64,000 bases of DNA from Phocaeicola sartorii JCM 17136 = DSM 21941 (lineage in GTDB: Bacteria; Bacteroidota; Bacteroidia; Bacteroidales; Bacteroidaceae), in the NCBI RefSeq assembly GCF_000614185.1, contig NZ_BAKM01000031.1, positions 1 to 64,000 on the forward strand, given 5' to 3'. Numbering within the stretch: the stretch's first letter is position 1; each line of letters begins with the position of its first letter. Below the pieces are notes generated by a model, which made no database searches, was not told the origin of the DNA, and saw nothing but the letters and a program-made list of their open reading frames with translations. Position numbers and translations under genes: made by a program. Of this stretch, positions 57,181-64,000 are shown one piece after another.

Positions 57181-58698
57181 ATGTTAACACCTGAAGACAA
57201 AGACTTATTAGTGAAAAAAGGAATTTCCGAGCAGCAGATTGCAGAGCAACTGGCTTGCTTTGAAAAGGGGTTCCCATTCTTGAAACTGGATGCGGCCGCT
57301 TCTGTTGAGAAAGGCGTCATGGCCCCCTCCGGAGATGAAGTGAAGGCTTATTTGGAAGCATGGGATACCTATAAGGAAGGTGAGAAAACCATCGTGAAGT
57401 TTGTACCCGCCTCTGGTGCCGCCAGCCGTATGTTCAAGAATTTGTTCGAATTCCTGGGGGCTGATTACAATACTCCGAAGACTGATTTCGAGAAGAAGTT
57501 TTTCGATCATATTCATAGCTTCGCATTCTATAATGACTTGAATGCGGCTTGTATGGATAATACGGGAAAGAATATTGACGCTTTGATGGCGGAGAAGGAT
57601 TACAAACCTATCGTAGCCCAGTTGCTGGAAGCTGCCGGCTTGAACTATGGGGCATTGCCGAAGGGATTGTTGAAATTCCACCGGTATGCGGATGGTGTGC
57701 GTACGCCGCTGGAAGAACATTTGGTGGAGGGTGCGCTGTATGCGGCAGGCAAGACCGGAAAAGTGAATGTGCATTTCACTGTTTCTACGGAACATCGTGA
57801 GTTGTTCATGAAGCTGGTGGAGGAGAAAGTTGCCGTTTATGCAAAGAAGTACGGAGTGGAATATGATGTGTCGTTTTCTGAACAGAAACCGAGTACGGAT
57901 ACGGTTGCTGCCGATATGGAGAATAAACCTTTTCGCGATAAAGGCAAACTGTTGTTCCGTCCGGGAGGGCACGGCGCGCTGATTGAAAATCTGAATGATC
58001 TGGATGCCGATGTTATCTTTATCAAGAATATAGATAATGTGGTGCCCGATCGCTTGAAAGAGGATACTGTTACGTATAAAAAACTGATTGCGGGGGTACT
58101 GGTTACTCTGCAGAAGCAGGTTTTTGAATATTTGGAATTGCTGGATGGCGGTAAATATACACATGCGCAGCTGGAAGAGATCATTCGTTTCTTACAGCAG
58201 ACTTTATGCTGCCGCAAACCGGATATCAAGGATTTGGAAGATGCCGATTTGGTTATTTATCTGCGTAAGAAGTTAAACCGTCCGATGCGTGTATGCGGTA
58301 TGGTGAAGAATGTGGGTGAACCGGGAGGCGGCCCGTTCCTAGCTTATAATGCGGATGGTACTGTTTCACTGCAAATTTTGGAAAGTTCTCAGATTGACAT
58401 GAATGATCCGGCCAAGAAGGAGATGTTCGAGAAAGGTACTCACTTTAATCCGGTGGATTTGGTGTGTGCGGTACGCGATTATAAAGGGAACAAATTCGAT
58501 TTGGTGAAGTATGTGGATAAGGCTACAGGTTTTATCTCTTATAAATCAAAGAACGGTAGAGAACTGAAAGCATTGGAACTTCCGGGCTTGTGGAATGGTG
58601 CAATGAGTGACTGGAACACTGTTTTCGTTGAAGTGCCGTTGAGTACTTTCAATCCGGTGAAGACTGTGAATGATTTGTTGCGTGAACAGCATCAATAA
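57181..58698 (+). CDS. DUF4301 family protein
   Basis: A 505-residue cytoplasmic protein found mainly in Bacteroidetes. An N-terminal loop IVKFVPASGAASRMFKNLFE resembles the nucleotide loop of sugar-phosphate nucleotidyltransferases, and a later LFRPGGHGALIENLNDLDAD plus KNIDNVVPD recall UDP-sugar pyrophosphorylase-like cores. An NTP:sugar-phosphate transferase role is thus a reasonable guess but unproven. Full length, no signal or membrane segment, isolated between rel and a secreted N-glycosidase-like gene. Confidence 0.85.
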   Translation: MLTPEDKDLLVKKGISEQQIAEQLACFEKGFPFLKLDAAASVEKGVMAPSGDEVKAYLEAWDTYKEGEKTIVKFVPASGAASRMFKNLFEFLGADYNTPKTDFEKKFFDHIHSFAFYNDLNAACMDNTGKNIDALMAEKDYKPIVAQLLEAAGLNYGALPKGLLKFHRYADGVRTPLEEHLVEGALYAAGKTGKVNVHFTVSTEHRELFMKLVEEKVAVYAKKYGVEYDVSFSEQKPSTDTVAADMENKPFRDKGKLLFRPGGHGALIENLNDLDADVIFIKNIDNVVPDRLKEDTVTYKKLIAGVLVTLQKQVFEYLELLDGGKYTHAQLEEIIRFLQQTLCCRKPDIKDLEDADLVIYLRKKLNRPMRVCGMVKNVGEPGGGPFLAYNADGTVSLQILESSQIDMNDPAKKEMFEKGTHFNPVDLVCAVRDYKGNKFDLVKYVDKATGFISYKSKNGRELKALELPGLWNGAMSDWNTVFVEVPLSTFNPVKTVNDLLREQHQ

Positions 58699-58812
58699 CC
58701 CCTTTTTATTGTAGGCTACATGGATTTATACAGATCGGATGGTTTGTGTAGATCTGTGTAGCTTTTTGTAAAATTAATTTATATACCCTTGACTATCAAC
58801 CTATAAATAAGA

Positions 58813-60063
58813 ATGAACCTGCTAACCTTTATTACCCCACTGGCTGTGGCGGCAACGTTTATGATGCCGGCTGATGCCGCAAATCACAAAGAATTACCGG
58901 CATTGGGAAATACTCATATTCAAGTATTCGACAAAACTCCTGTTTGTTTTCGTCCCGACTCCTTTCCTAATTATACTCCTGCCAATGCTGACGGAGTGAT
59001 CCGTCTGGTAAACGGGCGTATCATTTTAAAGAAAATAACCTTGCCCGATTATAAAAGAGATGTGGATGTTACCCTGAAAGTAACAGTAGCTTCTAATGGT
59101 GACCGTTGGGATAAATCAGGCTCTTGTTTTGTACTTCCCAAAGAATCGGTGATCAATCTGATGAATATAGCCGAAGGCAAGAAGGCGTTTCCTGCGGTAG
59201 ACAGTACCAAATATGAAAAAATGATTGGTATTGTTCCGGGCAAGGATTATGTGCCTACCCTGGAACTGATGCGTTTTATGACCCCTTTCGGTGTGGGGTA
59301 TTATAGTTCGGATAATGATTCTTTGAGCAGCAAGAGACGTCCTGTATATATCCCGAAATGGGAAAAGAGTGTGACTTGGGTGCAGGATATTACCGATCTT
59401 TATCCGGCATTGGAGAGAGAGGCATACGTGGGAATTTATATTGATACATGGACTGCCGAAGGGTATGTGGCCAGTATGGAATTGGACGTGAAGGAGAGTA
59501 AGATCACTTGCGACGTGATGCCGGAGCGCCGTGTGAAGCCTTTGATGAATACGGTGTATTATATCGGACAGACTTATCCGGATATTTTCTCACGCAAGGA
59601 TGTGGTGATGGATTTTGATATGCCGGAAGCTGCCCGAAATGTTCGTTTGAAGTATATTGTAACAGGTCACGGAGGACATAGTGGCGGAGATGAGTTTGTG
59701 GAGAAAAGAAACATCGTGTCTGTTGATGGCAAGGAGGTGTTGAATTTCATTCCTTGGCGTGATGACTGTGCTTCTTTCCGCCGTTTTAATCCGGCTACGG
59801 GAGTATGGTTGATACCACGAGTTGCCGCATATATAGGTGATAAGGGTTATACGACAAAAGAGATTGAAGAACCTCTGGCTTCTTCGGATTTATCCCGTTC
59901 CAATTGGTGTCCGGGTAGCGATGTGATGCCTGAGGAGGCTGTTATTGGTGACTTGGCGGCCGGTAAACATTCTTTTAAGGTAAGTATCCCTGAGGCACAA
60001 CAGGTGGATGGCAATAAATTGAATCATTGGCTGGTTTCAGCTTATTTGGTTTGGGAAGAATAA
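58813..60063 (+). CDS. Secreted PNGase F-like protein
   Basis: A 416-residue exported protein with signal peptide [21 protein letters not shown]. The C-terminal half matches the PNGase F C-terminal domain: [31 protein letters not shown] and [17 protein letters not shown], with the Glu of GDEF as a candidate catalytic residue. The N-terminal half (about 30-210) fits the PNGase F N-domain ([20 protein letters not shown]). It could release N-glycans from host glycoproteins, useful to a gut bacterium. Activity is inferred from the family. Confidence 0.78.
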   Translation: MNLLTFITPLAVAATFMMPADAANHKELPALGNTHIQVFDKTPVCFRPDSFPNYTPANADGVIRLVNGRIILKKITLPDYKRDVDVTLKVTVASNGDRWDKSGSCFVLPKESVINLMNIAEGKKAFPAVDSTKYEKMIGIVPGKDYVPTLELMRFMTPFGVGYYSSDNDSLSSKRRPVYIPKWEKSVTWVQDITDLYPALEREAYVGIYIDTWTAEGYVASMELDVKESKITCDVMPERRVKPLMNTVYYIGQTYPDIFSRKDVVMDFDMPEAARNVRLKYIVTGHGGHSGGDEFVEKRNIVSVDGKEVLNFIPWRDDCASFRRFNPATGVWLIPRVAAYIGDKGYTTKEIEEPLASSDLSRSNWCPGSDVMPEEAVIGDLAAGKHSFKVSIPEAQQVDGNKLNHWLVSAYLVWEE

Positions 60064-60090
60064 CTTTTCCCGATTATTAATAGCTGCTGG

Positions 60091-60151
60091 AGAGGTTTGA
60101 ATCTTTCCGAATATGAATGGTGAATTTCTTTCGGAAGGATTCAAATCCTCT
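60091..60151. terminator. Terminator between two convergent genes
   Basis: TTTGAATCTTTCCGAA (60096-60111) pairs with TTCGGAAGGATTCAAA (60129-60145), one mismatch, and the outer AGAGG/CCTCT continues the stem. It lies between the PNGase F-like gene (plus) and the AlkD-like gene (minus) and ends in T-rich sequence on the plus strand. Confidence 0.8.
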
Positions 60152-60167
60152 TTGTGGTAAATGGACA

Positions 60168-60884
60168 TTATTTGTTTTTTCTTTTCATGCTGCGGATGAT
60201 TTCTTTGTCCTCCGTGCTTACCCGATAAGATTCTATGATTTTTTGTAGTGCCTTATTGTAAGTAAAGTCATCTAAATGATTTTCCTTCAGATAGTTCATC
60301 GTTTTTTGAGGAAACTTGACATAACATACGGATAAAGCCCATGCTACAGCCATCTTCACATAATATCCTTCGTGACAGATCCGGTCCATCCATTGCAATA
60401 CGTTGTCTATATACTCTTCGTCAATATAATGAGCCATTGCCATTACTACTCCGAAACGTATCTCATATTCTTTGTCGGATTTCATCCAGTTTTCCAAAAA
60501 TAGCCAAACTCTTTTCTTGTTCTCGTCAACAAACCGTTGTTTGCCGTAAAAGTCAAAAGTATCACAAACAGACCAGCTGTTGATGATGGTAACAAACCGG
60601 GCCACCAGCGAAAGATATGCTTCTGTGTCTTTCATTTTCAGCTGGCTTATTACCATACCTTGCAGCATACGCTCCTCCATATAATAAGTATCCGCAGTCT
60701 GTAGATAACTCTCCCAATCGTCTTTGGCAATCTGTGCTCCTAACCGCCTTAGGGCAGGGATGCGGATACCCAATACATTCTCTATTCCAGGATGCAGCGA
60801 TTCGGTGAATTTCTTATTCCCATTTTCTGCCAGTTGCAGCAGATTTTCTTTTATGGTCAATCCGTTGATACGATATTCATTCAT
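60168..60884 (-). CDS. DNA alkylation repair protein (AlkD-like)
   Basis: A 238-residue all-helical HEAT-repeat protein of the AlkD DNA glycosylase family. Characteristic stretches: VLGIRIPALRRLGAQIAKDD at about 40, SWSVCDTFDFYGKQRFVDEN (the W and D of the substrate cleft) at about 104, and VKMAVAWALSVCYVKFPQKT. AlkD excises alkylated purines by stabilising an extrahelical base. It starts 20 bases after the GNAT gene stop and is probably co-transcribed with it. Confidence 0.85.
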   Translation of the reverse strand: MNEYRINGLTIKENLLQLAENGNKKFTESLHPGIENVLGIRIPALRRLGAQIAKDDWESYLQTADTYYMEERMLQGMVISQLKMKDTEAYLSLVARFVTIINSWSVCDTFDFYGKQRFVDENKKRVWLFLENWMKSDKEYEIRFGVVMAMAHYIDEEYIDNVLQWMDRICHEGYYVKMAVAWALSVCYVKFPQKTMNYLKENHLDDFTYNKALQKIIESYRVSTEDKEIIRSMKRKNK

Positions 60885-60904
60885 CTTGTTGTTGTAAAGT
60901 AGGG

Positions 60905-61402
60905 TTAGATTTTCAATCCCATAATATAATCATTCATATAATATCCGTTGCCTATATGGAAATCTCCTTCCGCCACTTTTTCCATTCCTAAATGTTGGTA
61001 GAATTGTAATGCCTTATTGTTACGGTTCACATTCAAGTGCATTTCGCAAGGTCCGGGATGGATCTCTTTAATTGCCTTGACGGCCTGTTCGAATAGTGCT
61101 TTGCCCAACCGGCAACCTTGAAAACGGGGCAGCACATAAATTTTCTGCAGATGGAACAAGTGTTCTCCTTCAGGCTGTATGGAAACATATCCGGCAGCTT
61201 CTCCATTTTTGTAGGCTATATAATAGATATGTCCTTCCTCTTCCATTTGTTTCTGCAGGTTTTGCGGAGAGTACATCCAGTCCATCATGTAATCCAACTG
61301 TTCTTTTGAAAGAATTTCCCGGTAGGTAGCCGGAAATACAATCTGAGCCATCTCGTTAATCAACTGAATATCATTGATTGTCGCTTTTTGTATGGTAAAC
61401 AT
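60905..61402 (-). CDS. GNAT family N-acetyltransferase
   Basis: A 165-residue GCN5-type acetyltransferase. The acetyl-CoA motif A is LPRFQGCRLGKALFEQAVKA (R/Q-x-x-G-x-G/A variant), preceded by the beta4 strand GYVSIQPEGEHLFHLQKIYV; C-terminal NRNNKALQFYQHLGMEKVAE holds the motif B Tyr. The N-terminus MFTIQKATINDIQLINEMAQ is standard. Substrate unknown. Upstream is a -7 box at 61437-61444. Confidence 0.88.
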   Translation of the reverse strand: MFTIQKATINDIQLINEMAQIVFPATYREILSKEQLDYMMDWMYSPQNLQKQMEEEGHIYYIAYKNGEAAGYVSIQPEGEHLFHLQKIYVLPRFQGCRLGKALFEQAVKAIKEIHPGPCEMHLNVNRNNKALQFYQHLGMEKVAEGDFHIGNGYYMNDYIMGLKI

Positions 61403-61436
61403 GATCTTTATGTCTTTTTAGCATTATAACAGGAGG

Positions 61437-61444
61437 CAAAGATA
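61437..61444 (-). promoter_or_regulatory. -7 promoter box (TATCTTTG) for the GNAT gene
   Basis: Minus-strand TATCTTTG matches TAnnTTTG, 35 bases before the start at 61402. Confidence 0.5.
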
Positions 61445-61521
61445 AACTTTTTGTTCAAAAATTGGAGGCAACTTCCTTCCTTTTATCTGTTTTAATATTA
61501 ATTTATGTAAAATAATAGAAC

Positions 61522-61558
61522 TATGTAATACAAGGTACTAATATAATACATATATTTG
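61522..61558 (+). promoter_or_regulatory. padR promoter with a candidate autoregulatory site
   Basis: TATATTTG (61551-61558) is a -7 box 24 bases before the padR start. TATGTA (61522-61527) and TACATA (61547-61552) form an inverted repeat overlapping it, reminiscent of ATGTAT/ATACAT PadR operators. GTACTA also recurs at 61534 and near 61571. Repressor binding is inference. Confidence 0.4.
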
Positions 61559-61581
61559 TGTCAAACAAAGTACTATAGATT

Positions 61582-61908
61582 ATGAATGTAGATAATGTAC
61601 GATCTCAGATGCGTAAAGGAATGCTGGAATATTGCATTTTGTTGTTGTTGCACAAAGAGTCCTCATACGCTTCGGATATCATTCAGAAATTGAAAGAAGC
61701 CCGGCTCATTGTAGTAGAGGGAACGCTTTATCCGCTGCTTACTCGGCTGAAAAACGATGACTTGCTCTCATACGAATGGGTGGAGTCCACTCAGGGGCCA
61801 CCTCGTAAATATTATAATCTCACTCCTCAGGGTGAAGCATTCCTTAGCGGATTGGAAGCTTCCTGGGAGGAGTTGACGAATACGGTGAATCATTTAAAAA
61901 ACAATTAA
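61582..61908 (+). CDS. PadR family transcriptional regulator
   Basis: A 108-residue winged-helix regulator: MRKGMLEYCILLLLHKESSY, YASDIIQKLKEARLIVVEGT, LYPLLTRLKNDDLLSYEWVE (recognition helix and wing), and a C-terminal dimerisation helix. It starts a two-gene operon with a PspC protein 13 bases downstream; such PadR-PspC pairs are common and probably autoregulated in response to membrane stress. Confidence 0.9.
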   Translation: MNVDNVRSQMRKGMLEYCILLLLHKESSYASDIIQKLKEARLIVVEGTLYPLLTRLKNDDLLSYEWVESTQGPPRKYYNLTPQGEAFLSGLEASWEELTNTVNHLKNN

Positions 61909-61920
61909 AAACAGGATACA

Positions 61921-62967
61921 ATGAAAAAGACTTTAACCATAAATTTAGGAGGCACCGTTTATCATATAGACGAAGACGCTTACCATTTGCTGGATAACTA
62001 TTTAGCTAATCTACGTATTCACTTTCATCGGGAGGAAGGTGCGGAAGAAATAGTACATGATATGGAATTGCGCATCTCAGAGCTGTTTACCGACCGTCTG
62101 AATGAAGGCAAACAGGTCATTACGATTGAAGATGTGGAAGAAATCATAGCCCGAATGGGCAAACCCGAAGATATTTCCGGTGAAGAAAATGAAGAAACAT
62201 TCGGTCCGGAAAGACAAAAAGGAACTGCTGCACGCCGCCTGTTCCGTAATCCGGACAATAAAGTGCTGGGTGGAGTTGCTTCCGGACTGGCCGCTTATAT
62301 GGGATGGGATGTGACTGCGGTACGTATCATTTTATTGATTTTTGCTTTCTTTGTCCGTGGGATGATATTGGTATACATCATAGCATGGATTATTATTCCT
62401 ACGGCACGCACCGCTCCCGAGAAGCTTGCCATGAAAGGAATTGCCATTAATGTGGAAAATATAGGCAAGACTGTAACTGACGGATTTGAAAAAGTGAACA
62501 ACTATGTACGTTCGGATCGTCCCCGGAGCATCTTGCAGAAGATAGGGGAGGGGATTGTGGCTGTAGCCGGATTCCTTATCAAGTTTCTGCTTGTTTTTAT
62601 TGCCATTTGCTGTGCGCCTGTTTTGTTTGTGTTATTGATTGTCTTTTTTGCATTGCTGATGGCGGCCACGGGGCTGATTGCAGCATTGCCTGCGGTACTT
62701 TATGAGGTGATGCCTGCGGTAAATTGGGCTACGGTGGGTGCTTCTCCGGGGCTGACTGTCGCTATGTCCGTTGCAGGTATTCTAGTTATCGGTATCCCTA
62801 TTATAGGACTGATACACATGCTGATGCGTTATTTTGGAGGTTGGCAGCCGATGTCTGTTGTAACCAAAGTCATATTTATCGTATTGTGGCTCATCGCTTT
62901 GGGAGTGGGTGTTTTCTTTGTACTGAATGATCCAAATATTGCGGCAATGATATCGTATAGTTTATAA
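61921..62967 (+). CDS. PspC domain membrane protein
   Basis: A 348-residue membrane protein. The cytoplasmic N-terminus (1-105) has a conserved TINLGGTVYHIDEDAYHLLD and EEIIARMGKPEDISG; then the PspC domain NPDNKVLGGVASGLAAYMGW with its amphipathic and transmembrane helices at about 130-160. Further transmembrane helices lie at about 215-245, 270-300 and 325-345. The architecture is typical of Bacteroidetes PspC proteins next to PadR. Confidence 0.88.
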   Translation: MKKTLTINLGGTVYHIDEDAYHLLDNYLANLRIHFHREEGAEEIVHDMELRISELFTDRLNEGKQVITIEDVEEIIARMGKPEDISGEENEETFGPERQKGTAARRLFRNPDNKVLGGVASGLAAYMGWDVTAVRIILLIFAFFVRGMILVYIIAWIIIPTARTAPEKLAMKGIAINVENIGKTVTDGFEKVNNYVRSDRPRSILQKIGEGIVAVAGFLIKFLLVFIAICCAPVLFVLLIVFFALLMAATGLIAALPAVLYEVMPAVNWATVGASPGLTVAMSVAGILVIGIPIIGLIHMLMRYFGGWQPMSVVTKVIFIVLWLIALGVGVFFVLNDPNIAAMISYSL

Positions 62968-62974
62968 AATACAC

Positions 62975-62982
62975 TATCTTTG
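62975..62982 (+). promoter_or_regulatory. -7 promoter box (TATCTTTG) for purT
   Basis: TATCTTTG matches TAnnTTTG and lies 82 bases before the purT start, leaving a leader of about 75 bases. The leader contains GTGGGGA (62999-63005) and TCCCAC (63017-63022), a weak hairpin that could attenuate or end the PspC transcript. Confidence 0.5.
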
Positions 62983-63063
62983 CACGCGGAAAGTTGGGGT
63001 GGGGAGTTGTCTTGTTTCCCACTCTCTGTTTTTTGCAAGGAATATCAAACATATATAAATACT

Positions 63064-64000
63064 ATGACTAAGAAGATTTTATTGTTGGGCTCCGGCGAAT
63101 TGGGTAAAGAATTCGTTATTGCGGCAAAACGTAAAGGGCAGTATGTCATTGCCTGTGACTCTTATGCAGGAGCTCCGGCTATGCAGGTGGCAGATGAATT
63201 TGAAGTGTTCAGCATGCTTGACGGTGATGCACTGGATGCAGTGGTAACCAAGCACAAGCCGGATATCATTGTACCCGAAATTGAAGCGATACGTACCGAA
63301 CGTTTGTATCATTTAGAACAGGAAGGTATTCAGGTCGTACCGAGTGCTCGTGCGGTGAACTTCACAATGAACCGTAAGGCTATCCGTGATTTGGCGGCTA
63401 AGGAACTGGGCTTGAAAACTGCAAAATATTTTTATGCCAAGTCTTTGGAGGAATTGAAAGAGGCTGCGAAAGAAATCGGTTTCCCCTGTGTGGTGAAGCC
63501 TTTGATGTCTTCATCGGGCAAGGGGCAGTCTTTGGTCAAGAGTGCGGATGAACTGGAACAAGCATGGCATTATGGTTGTGAGGGCAGCCGTGGTGACATT
63601 AAGGAACTGATTATAGAAGAATTTATTAAATTCGACAGCGAGATCACTTTACTTACCGTTACCCAGAAAAACGGTCCTACTTTGTTCTGCCCGCCTATCG
63701 GACATGTACAGAAAGGGGGAGACTATAGGGAAAGTTTTCAACCTGCGCATATTGATCCCGAATATTTGAAGGAAGCACAGCGTATGGCTGATAAAGTGAC
63801 GGCAGCTCTGACCGGTGCTGGAATCTGGGGGGTTGAGTTCTTCCTTAGTCATGAAAACGGGGTTTATTTCTCCGAACTTTCTCCCCGTCCGCATGATACC
63901 GGAATGGTGACTTTGGCGGGTACTCAGAATTTAAATGAGTTTGAGTTGCATCTGCGGGCAGTGTTAGGACTTCCTATTCCTGAAATTACACAAGAACGCA
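63064..64000 (+). CDS. purT: Formate-dependent phosphoribosylglycinamide formyltransferase (partial, runs off the window)
   Basis: PurT makes formyl-GAR from GAR, formate and ATP in purine synthesis. The first 312 residues are present, from [20 protein letters not shown], an ATP-grasp preATP domain, through [37 protein letters not shown] (ATP-binding loop), [10 protein letters not shown] and [20 protein letters not shown] with [13 protein letters not shown] typical PurT has about 390 residues, so about 80 lie beyond the end. The start follows a 7-base spacing from an A-rich leader. Confidence 0.94.
   Translation, partial: MTKKILLLGSGELGKEFVIAAKRKGQYVIACDSYAGAPAMQVADEFEVFSMLDGDALDAVVTKHKPDIIVPEIEAIRTERLYHLEQEGIQVVPSARAVNFTMNRKAIRDLAAKELGLKTAKYFYAKSLEELKEAAKEIGFPCVVKPLMSSSGKGQSLVKSADELEQAWHYGCEGSRGDIKELIIEEFIKFDSEITLLTVTQKNGPTLFCPPIGHVQKGGDYRESFQPAHIDPEYLKEAQRMADKVTAALTGAGIWGVEFFLSHENGVYFSELSPRPHDTGMVTLAGTQNLNEFELHLRAVLGLPIPEITQER

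Noticed and set aside
57208-58164. 318-codon minus-strand frame over the DUF4301 gene
   Set aside because: Antisense shadow; the plus-strand gene has coherent family motifs over its full length, and the reverse frame has none.
62997-63040. Purine riboswitch in the purT leader
   Set aside because: The leader is only about 75 bases, G-rich, and shows a single weak hairpin without the three-way junction pattern of a purine aptamer.

Overview
The window looks like a Bacteroidales chromosome, most likely Bacteroides or Phocaeicola (species inferred, not tested). The evidence is an L-arabinose operon with a Nudix-type AraR, repeated promoter -7 boxes of the form TAnnTTTG, lipoprotein and SusD-era style secreted hypotheticals, an S16 protein with an Ala/Glu-rich tail, and GAFTDA instead of GAFTGA in a sigma54 activator. 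No rRNA, tRNA, CRISPR array or prophage was seen.

Layout. 0-16 kb, all on the minus strand: a DUF4468 protein, then an arabinose operon (araM-like mutarotase, SGLT transporter, AraR, AraD, AraA, kinase, transketolase, RpiB), then a galactose set (GalK, GluP/GalP-type transporter, second mutarotase). 15-20 kb: folC, dnaJ-grpE and a divergent ABC-F ATPase. 20-27 kb: a tandem SGNH esterase, cytidine deaminase, YbjQ, a DUF4476 lipoprotein, an ECF sigma/anti-sigma/Spy-like trio, a CBM9-like protein and a GH73-LysM muramidase. 27.9-44.8 kb: one large exporter locus. 45-49 kb: an AAA/PD-(D/E)XK protein, degraded insertion sequences, rpsP and ferritin. 49-64 kb: ordinary core genes (esterase, OPT transporter, phosphoesterase, DUF1573, dgkA, a Rel protein, DUF4301, PNGase F-like, AlkD-like, GNAT, PadR-PspC) and the start of purT.

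The exporter locus is the most interesting part. It has one membrane-fusion protein, one MacB/LolD-type ATPase and one TolC, but eight FtsX-type permeases arranged as four alternating A/B pairs, followed by a sigma54-activating response regulator and its histidine kinase. Upstream of the first gene and again upstream of tolC lie a palindrome with core GTGTCCGA-2-TCGGACAC and a sigma54-type -24/-12 element, at identical spacing (palindrome centre to the -24 GG is 54.5 bp in both). This points to an enhancer-dependent circuit in which the adjacent two-component system switches on exporter and outer-membrane channel together.

Data quality matters for reading this window: about twenty genes or gene ends, including dnaJ, rel, the ABC-F gene and several permeases, are broken by single-base losses, nearly always in short homopolymers. 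Restoring one base gives a full-length family-typical protein each time. I treat these as probable consensus errors and annotate the full gene span.
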